Source: Gallionellales bacterium GWA2_54_124 (lineage in GTDB: Bacteria; Pseudomonadota; Gammaproteobacteria; Burkholderiales; Gallionellaceae). From it: DNA of 64,000 nucleotides. A program made the position numbers and the translations under genes. Positions 56,626 to 64,000 of the stretch are shown here, one piece after another. Position 1 is the first letter of the stretch, and each line of letters starts with the position of its first letter. Location: the NCBI GenBank assembly GCA_001801025.1, contig MGWO01000007.1, positions 620,001-684,000 on the forward strand, read 5' to 3'. Under the pieces are notes generated by a model. The model was not told where the DNA came from, made no database searches, and was given only the letters and a program-made list of their open reading frames with translations.

Positions 56626-57399
56626 TTACATCCGCCAAACCTGTAAGGTGGAGTGGTGCAGGTCGTTCACCTGAATGATTTGCTGCGGTGCGTGACCCGG
56701 AATGCTAAAGGTGCTGCTGATCAGCAGCGTGCCGGGACGCATTTCGTCGCGTGCCTTGTGCCACAATTTTTCCATCGGCACGGGGGACAGGTAGGCGAAA
56801 ACGACGTCGTATTGCGCGAGGTGGCAGGTGGGCAGGTGCTCATCCCAGATGCTGCCCCAGTGTACGCTGCAATTAGGGTAAGGACGGGTGCGCAGCCAGC
56901 TCCATAAAAATGGCAAGGGTGCTGATTCAACGCCGGAATAATGGCCGTCAGGTCGTGCGCGTGCCAGATGCGTGAGCACGCCACCTAAGCCCGAACCCAG
57001 ATCGATGAAACGCAGCTGCGAGTTGTCGGGAGGGAGTAAATCCTCCAGTGCATGCCAGACTTTGTTGCTGGACAGATACAGTGGCACCTGCGTGCGGAAG
57101 GTGCTCCAGTAGACGGTCAGCATGATCAAAAAAGCCGTCAGGAAAAACCACGGCGGAATGTCGAAACTGAGCGTCATGACCAGTGCGGGGGCGAACAGTA
57201 ACTGGATGGCGAGCCACCATCGTGCCTGGCCTGCCAGATGACTCAGTCCTGCGGAAAGTGTGCCGCACAACAGCGCGAAGGCGAGCGGGACAGGATTGAT
57301 GCCGGTGATGCGCAGGAGTAGCAGAGAGAGTGCACCGCCCGCGAGTTGCAGCAGCAGTGCGGTGACGGACGGCGGCAGCCTGTTGAACAGTGCTAGCAA
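56626..57399 (-). CDS. Membrane-anchored class I SAM-dependent methyltransferase-like protein
   Basis: 257 residues. Four hydrophobic helices in residues 8-100 form a membrane domain; the C-terminal half holds a Rossmann methyltransferase fold: RFIDLGSGLGGVLTHLARARP (SAM motif I near residue 131), YSGVESAPLPFLW (acidic residue of strand 2) and YDVVFAYLSPVPM (motif IV). The substrate is unknown. It is the last gene of the arg operon and begins right after the DJ-1 gene. Confidence 0.8.
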   Translation of the reverse strand: MLALFNRLPPSVTALLLQLAGGALSLLLLRITGINPVPLAFALLCGTLSAGLSHLAGQARWWLAIQLLFAPALVMTLSFDIPPWFFLTAFLIMLTVYWSTFRTQVPLYLSSNKVWHALEDLLPPDNSQLRFIDLGSGLGGVLTHLARARPDGHYSGVESAPLPFLWSWLRTRPYPNCSVHWGSIWDEHLPTCHLAQYDVVFAYLSPVPMEKLWHKARDEMRPGTLLISSTFSIPGHAPQQIIQVNDLHHSTLQVWRM

Positions 57400-57942
57400 T
57401 TAGCGAACCAGACCCGCTTCGACTTCATCGCGCTTTAACTTGCCGGCGAGTCGTTCGACGAGCAGCAGCGCAAAATCCATCGCCGTGCCGGGGCCGCGTG
57501 AGGTGATCAGCTTGCCGTCCTCGACGATCGCAGAAGCTTGCACTAGCACGTTCGGGTAGTCGTTAAGGCAGGTCGGGTAACAGGTGGCGCGTTTGCCATC
57601 GAGCAGTCCGGCAGCGGCCAGCACCATCGGGGCGGCACAAATCGCTGCGACAAACTTATCCTGACTCGCCATCTGTTTAATGAGTTGCAGCACGCGGGCG
57701 TCCGCCATCAGGTGCCGGGTGCCGGGCTGACCGCCGGGCAACACGATTAGGTCAAAATGGTCGTGCAGTACGGCATCCAGCGTGGTGTCCGGCAAGAGAG
57801 AGATTCCTCTGCTGCCCGCTAATGCGCCGGAGGTGAGGCCCGCCAGGGTTACCGGGATGCCAGCGCGGCGCATCAGGTTGACGATACTGACGGTCTCCAA
57901 CTCTTCGCTGCCTGCCGCGAACAGCACCAGTGCCGTTTTCAT
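57400..57942 (-). CDS. DJ-1/PfpI-family protein (YajL/ThiJ type)
   Basis: 180 residues from ATG 57942, overlapping the upstream stop by 4 bp (ATGA). MKTALVLFAAGSEELETVSIVNLMRRAG is the usual DJ-1 start with the conserved glutamate; FVAAICAAPMVLAAAGLL carries the nucleophile-elbow cysteine; ITSRGPGTAMDFALLLVERLAG matches YajL. Members act as chaperones or glyoxalase/deglycase-like protein repair factors and in oxidative stress. Positioned in the tail of the arginine operon. Confidence 0.9.
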   Translation of the reverse strand: MKTALVLFAAGSEELETVSIVNLMRRAGIPVTLAGLTSGALAGSRGISLLPDTTLDAVLHDHFDLIVLPGGQPGTRHLMADARVLQLIKQMASQDKFVAAICAAPMVLAAAGLLDGKRATCYPTCLNDYPNVLVQASAIVEDGKLITSRGPGTAMDFALLLVERLAGKLKRDEVEAGLVR

Positions 57943-58355
57943 TTGCCACAACCCACGCCACGACCCAGCTGGTAGGCGGCCAAGAGCGCACGTTTGAGAG
58001 CCGGCTGCTGGTTTAAATCCGTGATATTCAGTTCCCGTTCAGCAACCGGTTGCAGCAGGATTTCGGCCTTCGCGTTATGCCAGTTATCAGCCAGTGCGTA
58101 CAGGCTAAACTTACCGTCACGCACGTAATCGTTCGCGATCCCTTGAGGACGAGAAAACTCAACGGGTTCTTCCTCCATCACCTCAAACAGATAGGAGTAG
58201 GTATCGACACGGTGTTCCTGTGCCAGCAGGACGTGTATCGGCGGCATTTCATCGTGTCGCAGCAGCAACTGATGCAGGTCGAGACAGCTTGCATAGCGAT
58301 AGTATTCCCCTTTGAATGAGAATTCGACATAGGCGTCAATGCTGTTCTTCTGCAT
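57939..58355 (-). CDS. Conserved hypothetical protein in arg operon
   Basis: 138 residues from ATG 58355 (MQKNSIDAYVEFSFKGE), 4 bp after the yajQ stop; the longer frame would run into yajQ. A compact soluble protein, rich in charged and aromatic residues (YRYASCLDLHQLLLRHDEMPP ... YSYLFEVMEEEPVEFSRPQG). No signal peptide or membrane segment. I do not recognise a family. Confidence 0.75.
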   Translation of the reverse strand: MQKNSIDAYVEFSFKGEYYRYASCLDLHQLLLRHDEMPPIHVLLAQEHRVDTYSYLFEVMEEEPVEFSRPQGIANDYVRDGKFSLYALADNWHNAKAEILLQPVAERELNITDLNQQPALKRALLAAYQLGRGVGCGK

Positions 58356-58359
58356 TTCG

Positions 58360-58848
58360 TTAGTCGCGGAAATTCTGATATTGCAGCGGGAAGTCGGTGA
58401 TGGTCTTCTTGATGAAGGCAATCGCGTCCTGCAAATCATCACGGTTTTTTCCGGTGATGCGTACGGTGTCGCCCTGTATGCTGGCTTGCACCTTCATCTT
58501 GCTGTCTTTGATGTGTCTGACGATTTTCTTCGCCAACTCGATTTCAACGCCGACTTTGACTTCGCATTCGCGCTTGACCTTGTTGCCGCTGACTTTTTCG
58601 ATCTTCTCGCTGATTTCCAGACACTTGATATCGACGCCGCGCTTCGTTAGCTTGCCGTTCAAAATGTCCTGCGCCTGATCGAGCTGAAATTCGTTGTCGG
58701 CCCAGATCGTGAGTTTTAACTCGGCCTGTTCGACGCGTACGTTGGAGCCTTTGAAGTCGAAGCGCGTAGAGACTTCCTTGTTGGTTTGTTCAACCGCATT
58801 TTTGACTTCTTCTTTTTCTACTTCTGAAACGATATCGAAAGAGGGCAT
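58360..58848 (-). CDS. yajQ: YajQ-family nucleotide-binding protein
   Basis: 162 residues from ATG 58848, with AAGGAG 7 bases upstream. The DUF520/YajQ signature runs [35 protein letters not shown] and [25 protein letters not shown] in part. Members bind nucleotides or tRNA-like ligands and, in Xanthomonas, cyclic di-GMP. It lies 10 bp after the ppnP stop in the same transcript. Confidence 0.95.
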   Translation of the reverse strand: MPSFDIVSEVEKEEVKNAVEQTNKEVSTRFDFKGSNVRVEQAELKLTIWADNEFQLDQAQDILNGKLTKRGVDIKCLEISEKIEKVSGNKVKRECEVKVGVEIELAKKIVRHIKDSKMKVQASIQGDTVRITGKNRDDLQDAIAFIKKTITDFPLQYQNFRD

Positions 58849-58858
58849 GCGGTACTCC

Positions 58859-59170
58859 TTAGCCGAAACTGCAAACGTAGTTGACGACGTCATCCGCTTC
58901 GATGACAAAACTGCCGTTGGCAGGGACTGAAAACTGGCTGCCTTCAGCGTAGACGCGAAACTCGGTATCGTTGCCCAATTTGACGCGGCAGGTGCCTGAG
59001 GTGATTTCCATCACTTCGGGTACGCCGACGTTAAAGGTGAGAGTGCTGGGCAGAATGACGCCGACTGTTTTACGCGTGCCATCGGCAAAAATAACGGAAT
59101 GCGAGACGCATTTGCCGTCGAAAAATACATTGCCTTTTTTGACTACGCTGACATTGTCGAATTGTGACAT
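58859..59170 (-). CDS. ppnP: Pyrimidine/purine nucleoside phosphorylase PpnP
   Basis: 103-residue single-domain cupin (formerly YaiE/DUF1255). The phosphorylase releases bases from a broad range of nucleosides with phosphate. [49 protein letters not shown] and the terminal [12 protein letters not shown] are typical. It follows argG by 27 bp. Confidence 0.95.
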   Translation of the reverse strand: MSQFDNVSVVKKGNVFFDGKCVSHSVIFADGTRKTVGVILPSTLTFNVGVPEVMEITSGTCRVKLGNDTEFRVYAEGSQFSVPANGSFVIEADDVVNYVCSFG

Positions 59171-59197
59171 CGGATAGTTCCTTAAAATATTAAACGG

Positions 59198-60421
59198 TTA
59201 TTTAGAATGCAGCTTGGCCGCGATGCGCAGACGCAGCGCATTGAGCTTGATGAAGCCGGCAGCATCTTTTTGATCGTAGGCGCCCTTGTCGTCCTCGAAG
59301 GTGGCGATGGTCGGATCGAACAGCGAATCGGTCTTGGAATCGCGCCCGACGACGATGACGTTACCCTTATAGAGTTTGACGCGTACCCAGCCGTTGACGG
59401 TTTTCTGGGTTGCATCGATCAGTGTTTGCAGTACCAGACGCTCCGGCGCCCACCAGTAACCGTTGTAGATCATCGACGCGTAGCGCGGCATCAGATCGTC
59501 CTTCAGATGGGCGACTTCGCGATCCAGCGTGATGGATTCGATGGCGCGATGCGCCTTCAACATGATCGTGCCGCCGGGGGTTTCGTAGCAACCGCGCGAT
59601 TTCATGCCGACATAGCGATTCTCCACCAGATCCAGACGACCGATGCCGTGACGTCCGCCCAGTTCGTTCAGTTTTGCCAGTATGCTGGCAGGAGACATAG
59701 CTGTGCCGTTAAGGGAGACGATGTCGCCGTTCTTGAACTCAAGATCCAGGTACTCCGCAGCATCCGGTGCGGCTTCAGGTGATACGGTCCAGCGCCACAT
59801 TGTGTCTTCCGCTTCTGCTGCCGGGTCTTCCAGATGACGACCTTCGTAGGAGATGTGCAAGAGGTTCGCATCCATCGAGTAGGGCGAGCCGCCTTGTTTG
59901 TGTTTCATTTCGACCGGGATGCCATGCTTTTCGGCATAGGCCATCAGTTTTTCGCGTGAGAGCAGATCCCATTCGCGCCATGGTGCGATGACCTTGATGT
60001 TCGGGTTCAAGGCGTAGGCGCCTAATTCGAAGCGAACCTGATCGTTGCCCTTGCCGGTCGCGCCGTGCGAGATGGCTTGTGCGCCTGTCATTGATGCGAT
60101 TTCGATCAGACGTTTTGCGATCAGCGGACGTGCAATGGAGGTGCCGAGCAGGTATTCGCCTTCATAGACGGTGTTGGCGCGGAACATCGGGAACACGAAA
60201 TCGCGCACAAATTCTTCACGCAGATCATCGATGTAGATATTTTCAGGGGTGATGCCCATCTTGAGCGCCTTGGCGCGTGCCGGCTCCAGCTCTTCGCCCT
60301 GTCCGACATCGGCGGTGAAGGTCACGACTTCGCACTGATAGGTGTCTTGCAGCCATTTCAAAATGACGGAGGTATCGAGGCCGCCCGAGTAGGCGAGAAC
60401 TGCTTTTTTGATGTCGCTCAT
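59198..60421 (-). CDS. argG: Argininosuccinate synthase
   Basis: Joins citrulline and aspartate with ATP in the penultimate arginine step. 407 residues of the usual length. [15 protein letters not shown] (residues 9-23) is the N-type ATP pyrophosphatase loop; [27 protein letters not shown] and [10 protein letters not shown] are other conserved sites. It follows a thioesterase-like gene by 4 bp, downstream of argF and argD. Confidence 0.98.
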   Translation of the reverse strand: MSDIKKAVLAYSGGLDTSVILKWLQDTYQCEVVTFTADVGQGEELEPARAKALKMGITPENIYIDDLREEFVRDFVFPMFRANTVYEGEYLLGTSIARPLIAKRLIEIASMTGAQAISHGATGKGNDQVRFELGAYALNPNIKVIAPWREWDLLSREKLMAYAEKHGIPVEMKHKQGGSPYSMDANLLHISYEGRHLEDPAAEAEDTMWRWTVSPEAAPDAAEYLDLEFKNGDIVSLNGTAMSPASILAKLNELGGRHGIGRLDLVENRYVGMKSRGCYETPGGTIMLKAHRAIESITLDREVAHLKDDLMPRYASMIYNGYWWAPERLVLQTLIDATQKTVNGWVRVKLYKGNVIVVGRDSKTDSLFDPTIATFEDDKGAYDQKDAAGFIKLNALRLRIAAKLHSK

Positions 60422-60425
60422 AGTT

Positions 60426-60863
60426 TTATCCTAACGTTGGTTTATTTTTGTCGCGCTTGTCGCGCAGCTTGTTATCGAATTTTTCTTTGTTGATCACGAA
60501 GCGCTCATGGGTGCCACGGGCGATGGTGTCGATGCCGTCGTGAGCGGATACGGCGAATGTCAGCCGTCTGCCGTCAACGATAGTCAGTTCAACTGTCGCC
60601 GTCACTTCAAGACCGGGCGGCGTTGCAGCTTCGTGACTGACGTTGATATGCGTGCCGACGGATTGTTCTTCAGGCCAGTCAAGATGCGGCTTGATCGCCA
60701 TGATACAGGCCCACTCCAGAAATCCAACCATGAAGCCGGTGGCGAACACTTCGGGCATCGCGAGAAACTCAGGCGATTCCGGATACAGTGCGGGCACGGT
60801 CTTGTTGGCGGGTACCCGATACCTGTGCTCGAAGCGGATGCCCGGTATTAATGTGTCTTTCAT
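60426..60863 (-). CDS. FlK-like hotdog thioesterase
   Basis: 145 residues of a single hotdog-fold domain in the fluoroacetyl-CoA thioesterase-like group: [48 protein letters not shown] holds the catalytic Glu/Thr/His-type region, followed by [16 protein letters not shown] lysine-rich tail ends the chain. The acyl-CoA substrate is unknown; typical FlK homologues remove toxic or stalled acyl-CoAs. It sits between argF (12-bp gap) and argG (4-bp gap), an unexpected place. Confidence 0.82.
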   Translation of the reverse strand: MKDTLIPGIRFEHRYRVPANKTVPALYPESPEFLAMPEVFATGFMVGFLEWACIMAIKPHLDWPEEQSVGTHINVSHEAATPPGLEVTATVELTIVDGRRLTFAVSAHDGIDTIARGTHERFVINKEKFDNKLRDKRDKNKPTLG

Positions 60864-60875
60864 TGCGGCCCCCGG

Positions 60876-61814
60876 TTAGCTGGCAATTTTTCCCAGCAAC
60901 AGGTATTCCATGAGCGCCTTCTGCACGTGCAATCTGTTTTCAGCTTCGTCCCAGACTACACTCTGCGGGCCGTCCATCACGCCAGCGGAGACTTCTTCGC
61001 CGCGATGTGCGGGCAGGCAGTGCATGAACAGCGCATCCTTCGCTGCAACGGCCATCATGTCTTCATCCACCTGCCAGTCAGCGAAGTCCTTCAGGCGTTC
61101 TTCGTTTTCAGCTTCAAAGCCCATGCTGGTCCACACGTCCGTGGTGACCAGATCAGCGCCGCGTGCGGCCTCCATCGGGTCGGTGAATTCTTCGTAGTGA
61201 TCCTCGCCGAATAACCCGGCGCGTTCCGGCTCGACTTCATATTCGGGCGGTGTCGAGACGTGGACGTTGAAGTCCAGTATCTCGGCGGCCTGCAGCCAGG
61301 TGTTGCACATGTTGTTGGAATCACCGATCCACGCCACCGTCTTGCCCTGAATGCTGCCGCGCTGCTCGATGTAAGTGTAGATGTCGGCCAGGATCTGGCA
61401 CGGGTGGTATTCGTTGGTCAGGCCGTTGATGACCGGTACGCGCGAATGTGCCGCGAAGCGTTCGATGATGGACTGCTCGAAGGTGCGGATCATCACGATA
61501 TCTGACATACGCGAGATGACCTGTCCTGCGTCTTCTACCGGTTCGCCACGCCCCAGTTGTGAATCACGCGTATTCAGGTAAATCGCCGAGCCGCCCAGTT
61601 GTTGCATGCCAGCCTCGAAAGACAGGCGGGTGCGCGTGCTGGCTTTTTCGAAAATCATCACCAGCGTGCGGTCAGACAGCGGCCAATACTGCTGGTAGGA
61701 CTTGTATTTTTGTTTGATGATGCGGGTACGCTCAAACAGATATTCCAATTCCTCGCGGTTTAAATCTTTGAATTGCAGGAAATGCTTTACTGGCGCGCCA
61801 TTTTTTTCTGACAT
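60876..61814 (-). CDS. argF: Ornithine carbamoyltransferase
   Basis: Makes citrulline from ornithine and carbamoyl phosphate. 312 residues from ATG 61814 (MSEKNGAPVKHFLQF), preceded by GGA; the TTG start at 61826 is less likely. STRTRLSFE near residue 57 binds carbamoyl phosphate, HPCQILAD near 138 is conserved, and MHCLPAHRGEE near 268 carries the catalytic cysteine. It follows argD by 12 bp. Confidence 0.97.
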   Translation of the reverse strand: MSEKNGAPVKHFLQFKDLNREELEYLFERTRIIKQKYKSYQQYWPLSDRTLVMIFEKASTRTRLSFEAGMQQLGGSAIYLNTRDSQLGRGEPVEDAGQVISRMSDIVMIRTFEQSIIERFAAHSRVPVINGLTNEYHPCQILADIYTYIEQRGSIQGKTVAWIGDSNNMCNTWLQAAEILDFNVHVSTPPEYEVEPERAGLFGEDHYEEFTDPMEAARGADLVTTDVWTSMGFEAENEERLKDFADWQVDEDMMAVAAKDALFMHCLPAHRGEEVSAGVMDGPQSVVWDEAENRLHVQKALMEYLLLGKIAS

Positions 61815-61826
61815 GGTTCGTTCCAA

Positions 61827-62999
61827 TCAGGATTGCAAAAATTCTTTGATCAGCGGGCAGAGGGTGTCCAGCAGTTGCTGGGCTTCCGTCTGCGACATGA
61901 CTAAAGAGGGGAGTAAGCGTACGACGTTGTCGGCTGTGACATTGATCAGGAGGCCGCGCGCTAAGGCCTGTTTGACAAGATCGCCGCAGGGTTGATCCAG
62001 CTCCACGCCTATCATCAGTCCCATGCCGCGCACCTCGCGGAAGCCCTTTATGCCCTGCAGGGCGGTGGTAAAGCCCGTGCGGATAAACTGTCCCAGTTGC
62101 TCGGCATGGGCGACCAGCTGGTCTTCTTCAGCGATGTTCAACGTAGTCAATCCGGCGACGCAGGCGAGCGGATTGCCGCCGAAGGTCGAGCCGTGATTGC
62201 CGGGCTTGAAGGTGCCGGTGGCGCTGCCGGCTGTCAGGCAGGCACCGATGGGCACGCCGGAACCTAAGCCTTTGGCCAGCGTCATGACATCCGGCAAAAT
62301 ACCGGTATGTTGATGGGCAAACCATTTGCCAGTGCGGCCGATGCCGGTTTGCACTTCGTCTAACATCAAGAGCCAGTTATGTTCGGTGCAAATCTGGCGT
62401 AACTGCTGCAAATAGGATGGGTCCGGCGTACAGATACCGCCTTCGCCCTGGATAGGCTCGACTAGGATCGCGACCACGCTGGCATTGTGCTGGGCAATAT
62501 GACGCACCGCGTCCAGATCGTTGTAAGGGGCGCGGATGAAGCCTGTGACCAGCGGCTCGAAACCTGCCTGAACCTTGCGGTTGCCGGTTGCCGAGAGCGT
62601 GGCCAGCGTGCGGCCGTGGAAGGATTTTTCCATCACGATGATCGCAGGTGCATCAACTCCCCGTCCGTGGCCGTACAGACGCGCGAGTTTGATCGCTGCT
62701 TCATTCGCCTCGCAGCCGGAGTTGCTGAAGAACACTTCCTGCATACCGGACAGTTCGCACAGCTTGTCGGCCAGTTGCTCCTGCTCGTTGACCTGATAGA
62801 CGTTGGAACAGTGAATCAGCGTGCCGATTTGTTTTGTGAGGGCGGCGGTAAAGCGCGGGTGTGCATGACCCAGCGTATTGACGGCAATGCCGGACAAACC
62901 GTCCAGATAGCGATTGCCTGCGCTATCCCATAACCAGACCCCTTCCCCTCGAACGAATGAGACGGGTTGGCGAGCATAGGTATTCATCACATGTGACAT
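61827..62999 (-). CDS. argD: Acetylornithine aminotransferase
   Basis: Pyridoxal-phosphate enzyme converting N-acetylglutamate semialdehyde to acetylornithine. 390 residues; ATG 62999 has AAGGTG 7 bases upstream. Class III aminotransferase features: NSGCEANEAAIKLAR near 98, EPIQGEGG near 187, LDEVQTGIGRTG near 217 and the cofactor lysine in MTLAKGLGSGVPIGA near 243. First gene of the operon, with 189 bp to rpsT. Confidence 0.97.
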   Translation of the reverse strand: MSHVMNTYARQPVSFVRGEGVWLWDSAGNRYLDGLSGIAVNTLGHAHPRFTAALTKQIGTLIHCSNVYQVNEQEQLADKLCELSGMQEVFFSNSGCEANEAAIKLARLYGHGRGVDAPAIIVMEKSFHGRTLATLSATGNRKVQAGFEPLVTGFIRAPYNDLDAVRHIAQHNASVVAILVEPIQGEGGICTPDPSYLQQLRQICTEHNWLLMLDEVQTGIGRTGKWFAHQHTGILPDVMTLAKGLGSGVPIGACLTAGSATGTFKPGNHGSTFGGNPLACVAGLTTLNIAEEDQLVAHAEQLGQFIRTGFTTALQGIKGFREVRGMGLMIGVELDQPCGDLVKQALARGLLINVTADNVVRLLPSLVMSQTEAQQLLDTLCPLIKEFLQS

Positions 63000-63129
63000 A
63001 CGGCACCTTTATTAAAACAGATAATAGGCGGAGCTTGCCGCCGTTTGGCTGAAAAATACAGCCGGAAAGAAGGCGTATATTGAGCCAAACAGCCCTGTCT
63101 AGGCAAGTGAAACTAAAATGACAGGTATA

Positions 63130-63158
63130 AAACAAACAAGCCGACATCACTGTCGGCT
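63130..63158 (-). terminator. Terminator of rpsT
   Basis: On the minus strand AGCCGACA-GTGA-TGTCGGCT followed by TGTTTGTT, between the rpsT stop and argD. Confidence 0.85.
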
Positions 63159-63188
63159 CATTGGCGTTGCATCAAAGCGTCAGGGCAA

Positions 63189-63452
63189 TTAAGCCATTGC
63201 CTTGATAGCAGCAGAAAGACGGCTCTTATGGCGAGATGCCTTGTTTTTGTGGATGATCTTCTTGTCGGCGATGCTGTCCACGGTGCTGACTGAATCACGA
63301 TATACGCTCTGAGCTGCGGTTTTGTCGCCTGCTTCGATCGCTTTGATCACTCGCTTGATGGCAGTGCGCAATTCTGAGCGCAAGCTGCTGTTGTGAGCAT
63401 TTTGTTTTACTGCCTGACGAGCACGTTTACGGGCTTGTGCGCTATTTGCCAT
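63189..63452 (-). CDS. rpsT: 30S ribosomal protein S20
   Basis: 87 residues, very basic and helical ([29 protein letters not shown] split, ending [19 protein letters not shown]). S20 binds 16S rRNA early in 30S assembly. AAGGAG lies 7 bases before the ATG. It is monocistronic, with promoter and terminator visible. Confidence 0.99.
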   Translation of the reverse strand: MANSAQARKRARQAVKQNAHNSSLRSELRTAIKRVIKAIEAGDKTAAQSVYRDSVSTVDSIADKKIIHKNKASRHKSRLSAAIKAMA

Positions 63453-63962
63453 GTTACTACTCCTTGAAATTCAGCTTGCTGGAAAGGGGAGCATTCTAGT
63501 GACTTATTGCAAAATTTGCAAATATTTATCATGTGGTGTGTCTTGATGTCGTCCGAAGGCAGGTTTTTCGGACGCCGTAGTGCAGCAAAAAATATCTATA
63601 TGGCAGGTTATGCGCTGTGCGTACTGCCGATATGATGGCGGGAGAAATAGGGTGCAAGGCTTTACTAACGTGATCTGACTTACAGTCACATTAGTCCCGT
63701 CCGGACTCGGGATATCAGCTGGTTCTTATCATGTTGGAGGATGAATATTCTCAGATTTAAGTCTTAACCGGTATTTTTCAGGCTGCCCGATTTAAAGGTG
63801 GCTGCTGAGTAGCGCTGGCGTGTAAGTTTCCAGTAATTAAATGTGCAATATCATATAAAATAATCAGTTATTCAGTGATATTATCGCAGCCGGTATGCGG
63901 CAGCGTTATTGTGGCTGGTCGTGCTGTGCAAGATTAATTGAGCGTGCTAAGAGGATAGCAAG
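63453..63962. other. Intergenic region between rpsT and the right-edge gene
   Basis: Holds the rpsT promoter and one hairpin (CGTCCGAA, 63550-63557, with TTCGGACG, 63567-63574). No gene, tRNA or repeat is recognised in the remainder, which is AT-rich towards the right. Confidence 0.5.
63493..63521 (-). promoter_or_regulatory. Sigma70-type promoter of rpsT
   Basis: Minus-strand TTGCAA (63516-63521), a 17-base spacer and TAGAAT (63493-63498), about 40 bases upstream of the ATG at 63452. Confidence 0.7.
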
Positions 63963-64000
63963 ATGATTCGTAATCTGAATGAGTGGGTGATACTGGGTAT
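63963..64000 (+). CDS. Start of an unidentified gene (cut by window edge)
   Basis: ATG at 63963 with GAGG 8 bases upstream (GAGGATAGCAAG), followed by twelve open codons MIRNLNEWVILG to the window end. Too short to identify. Confidence 0.55.
   Translation, partial: MIRNLNEWVILG

Overview
The window looks like a chromosomal segment of a betaproteobacterium close to the microaerophilic iron oxidisers (Gallionella/Sideroxydans type). This is inferred from gene content and order (ribF-ileS-lspA-ispH, yhdP-nit-tldD, an argDFG operon, class II ribonucleotide reductase) and above all from an MtrA/MtrB-type porin-cytochrome gene set. No insertion sequences, prophage, CRISPR array or rRNA were seen. 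The only mobile element recognised is an intein.

Layout. 1-3.8 kb: 3' end of argB, a pyrimidine 5'-nucleotidase-like HAD protein, DAHP synthase, a lysine/alanine-rich DUF2934 protein and a CobD/CbiB-family membrane protein. 3.8-8.1 kb: a MacAB-like efflux operon with two separate permeases. 8.6-15 kb: tRNA-Thr and thiO, ispH, lspA, ileS, ribF. 15-24 kb: a lone cyclic-nucleotide-binding domain protein, then (minus strand) yhdP, a nitrilase-family hydrolase, tldD, a FabMG-like protein and a secreted nuclease. 24-32.3 kb: glnE, an outer-membrane barrel, a metacaspase, uup, a peroxiredoxin, tRNA-Arg and a nitroreductase. 32.5-40.4 kb: a metal and envelope-stress block (CDF exporter with a structured leader, P2-type ATPase, five-EF-hand protein, CpxP-like protein, CpxR/CpxA) with four CpxR-box matches, three of them in tandem between cpxP and cpxR. 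40.5-46 kb: adenosylcobalamin-dependent nrdJ carrying a 380-residue LAGLIDADG intein placed directly before the predicted radical cysteine, an unknown membrane protein and serB.

46-56.2 kb is the most striking region. A minus-strand operon of three genes overlapping by 4 bp encodes a PhnD-like periplasmic binding protein, a histidine kinase and a sigma54-dependent response regulator. Divergent to it, a plus-strand operon encodes a nine-haem/b-type cytochrome fusion resembling Geobacter CbcL, a monohaem cytochrome, an MtrA/MtoA-type decahaem cytochrome and an MtrB/PioB-type porin. The 527-bp region between them holds one well-spaced -24/-12 sigma54 promoter facing each operon and three copies of the palindrome GTTAC-N6-GTAAC, one of them between the two promoters at enhancer distance from both. 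The simplest reading is a ligand- or redox-sensing three-component system that controls, through sigma54, an electron conduit from the cell exterior to the quinone pool. This is a hypothesis from sequence only.

56.2-64 kb: an OsmC-family gene behind a perfect inverted repeat, then a minus-strand operon argD-argF-FlK-like thioesterase-argG-ppnP-yajQ-unknown-DJ-1-methyltransferase, rpsT with its promoter and terminator, and the first codons of another gene at the right edge.
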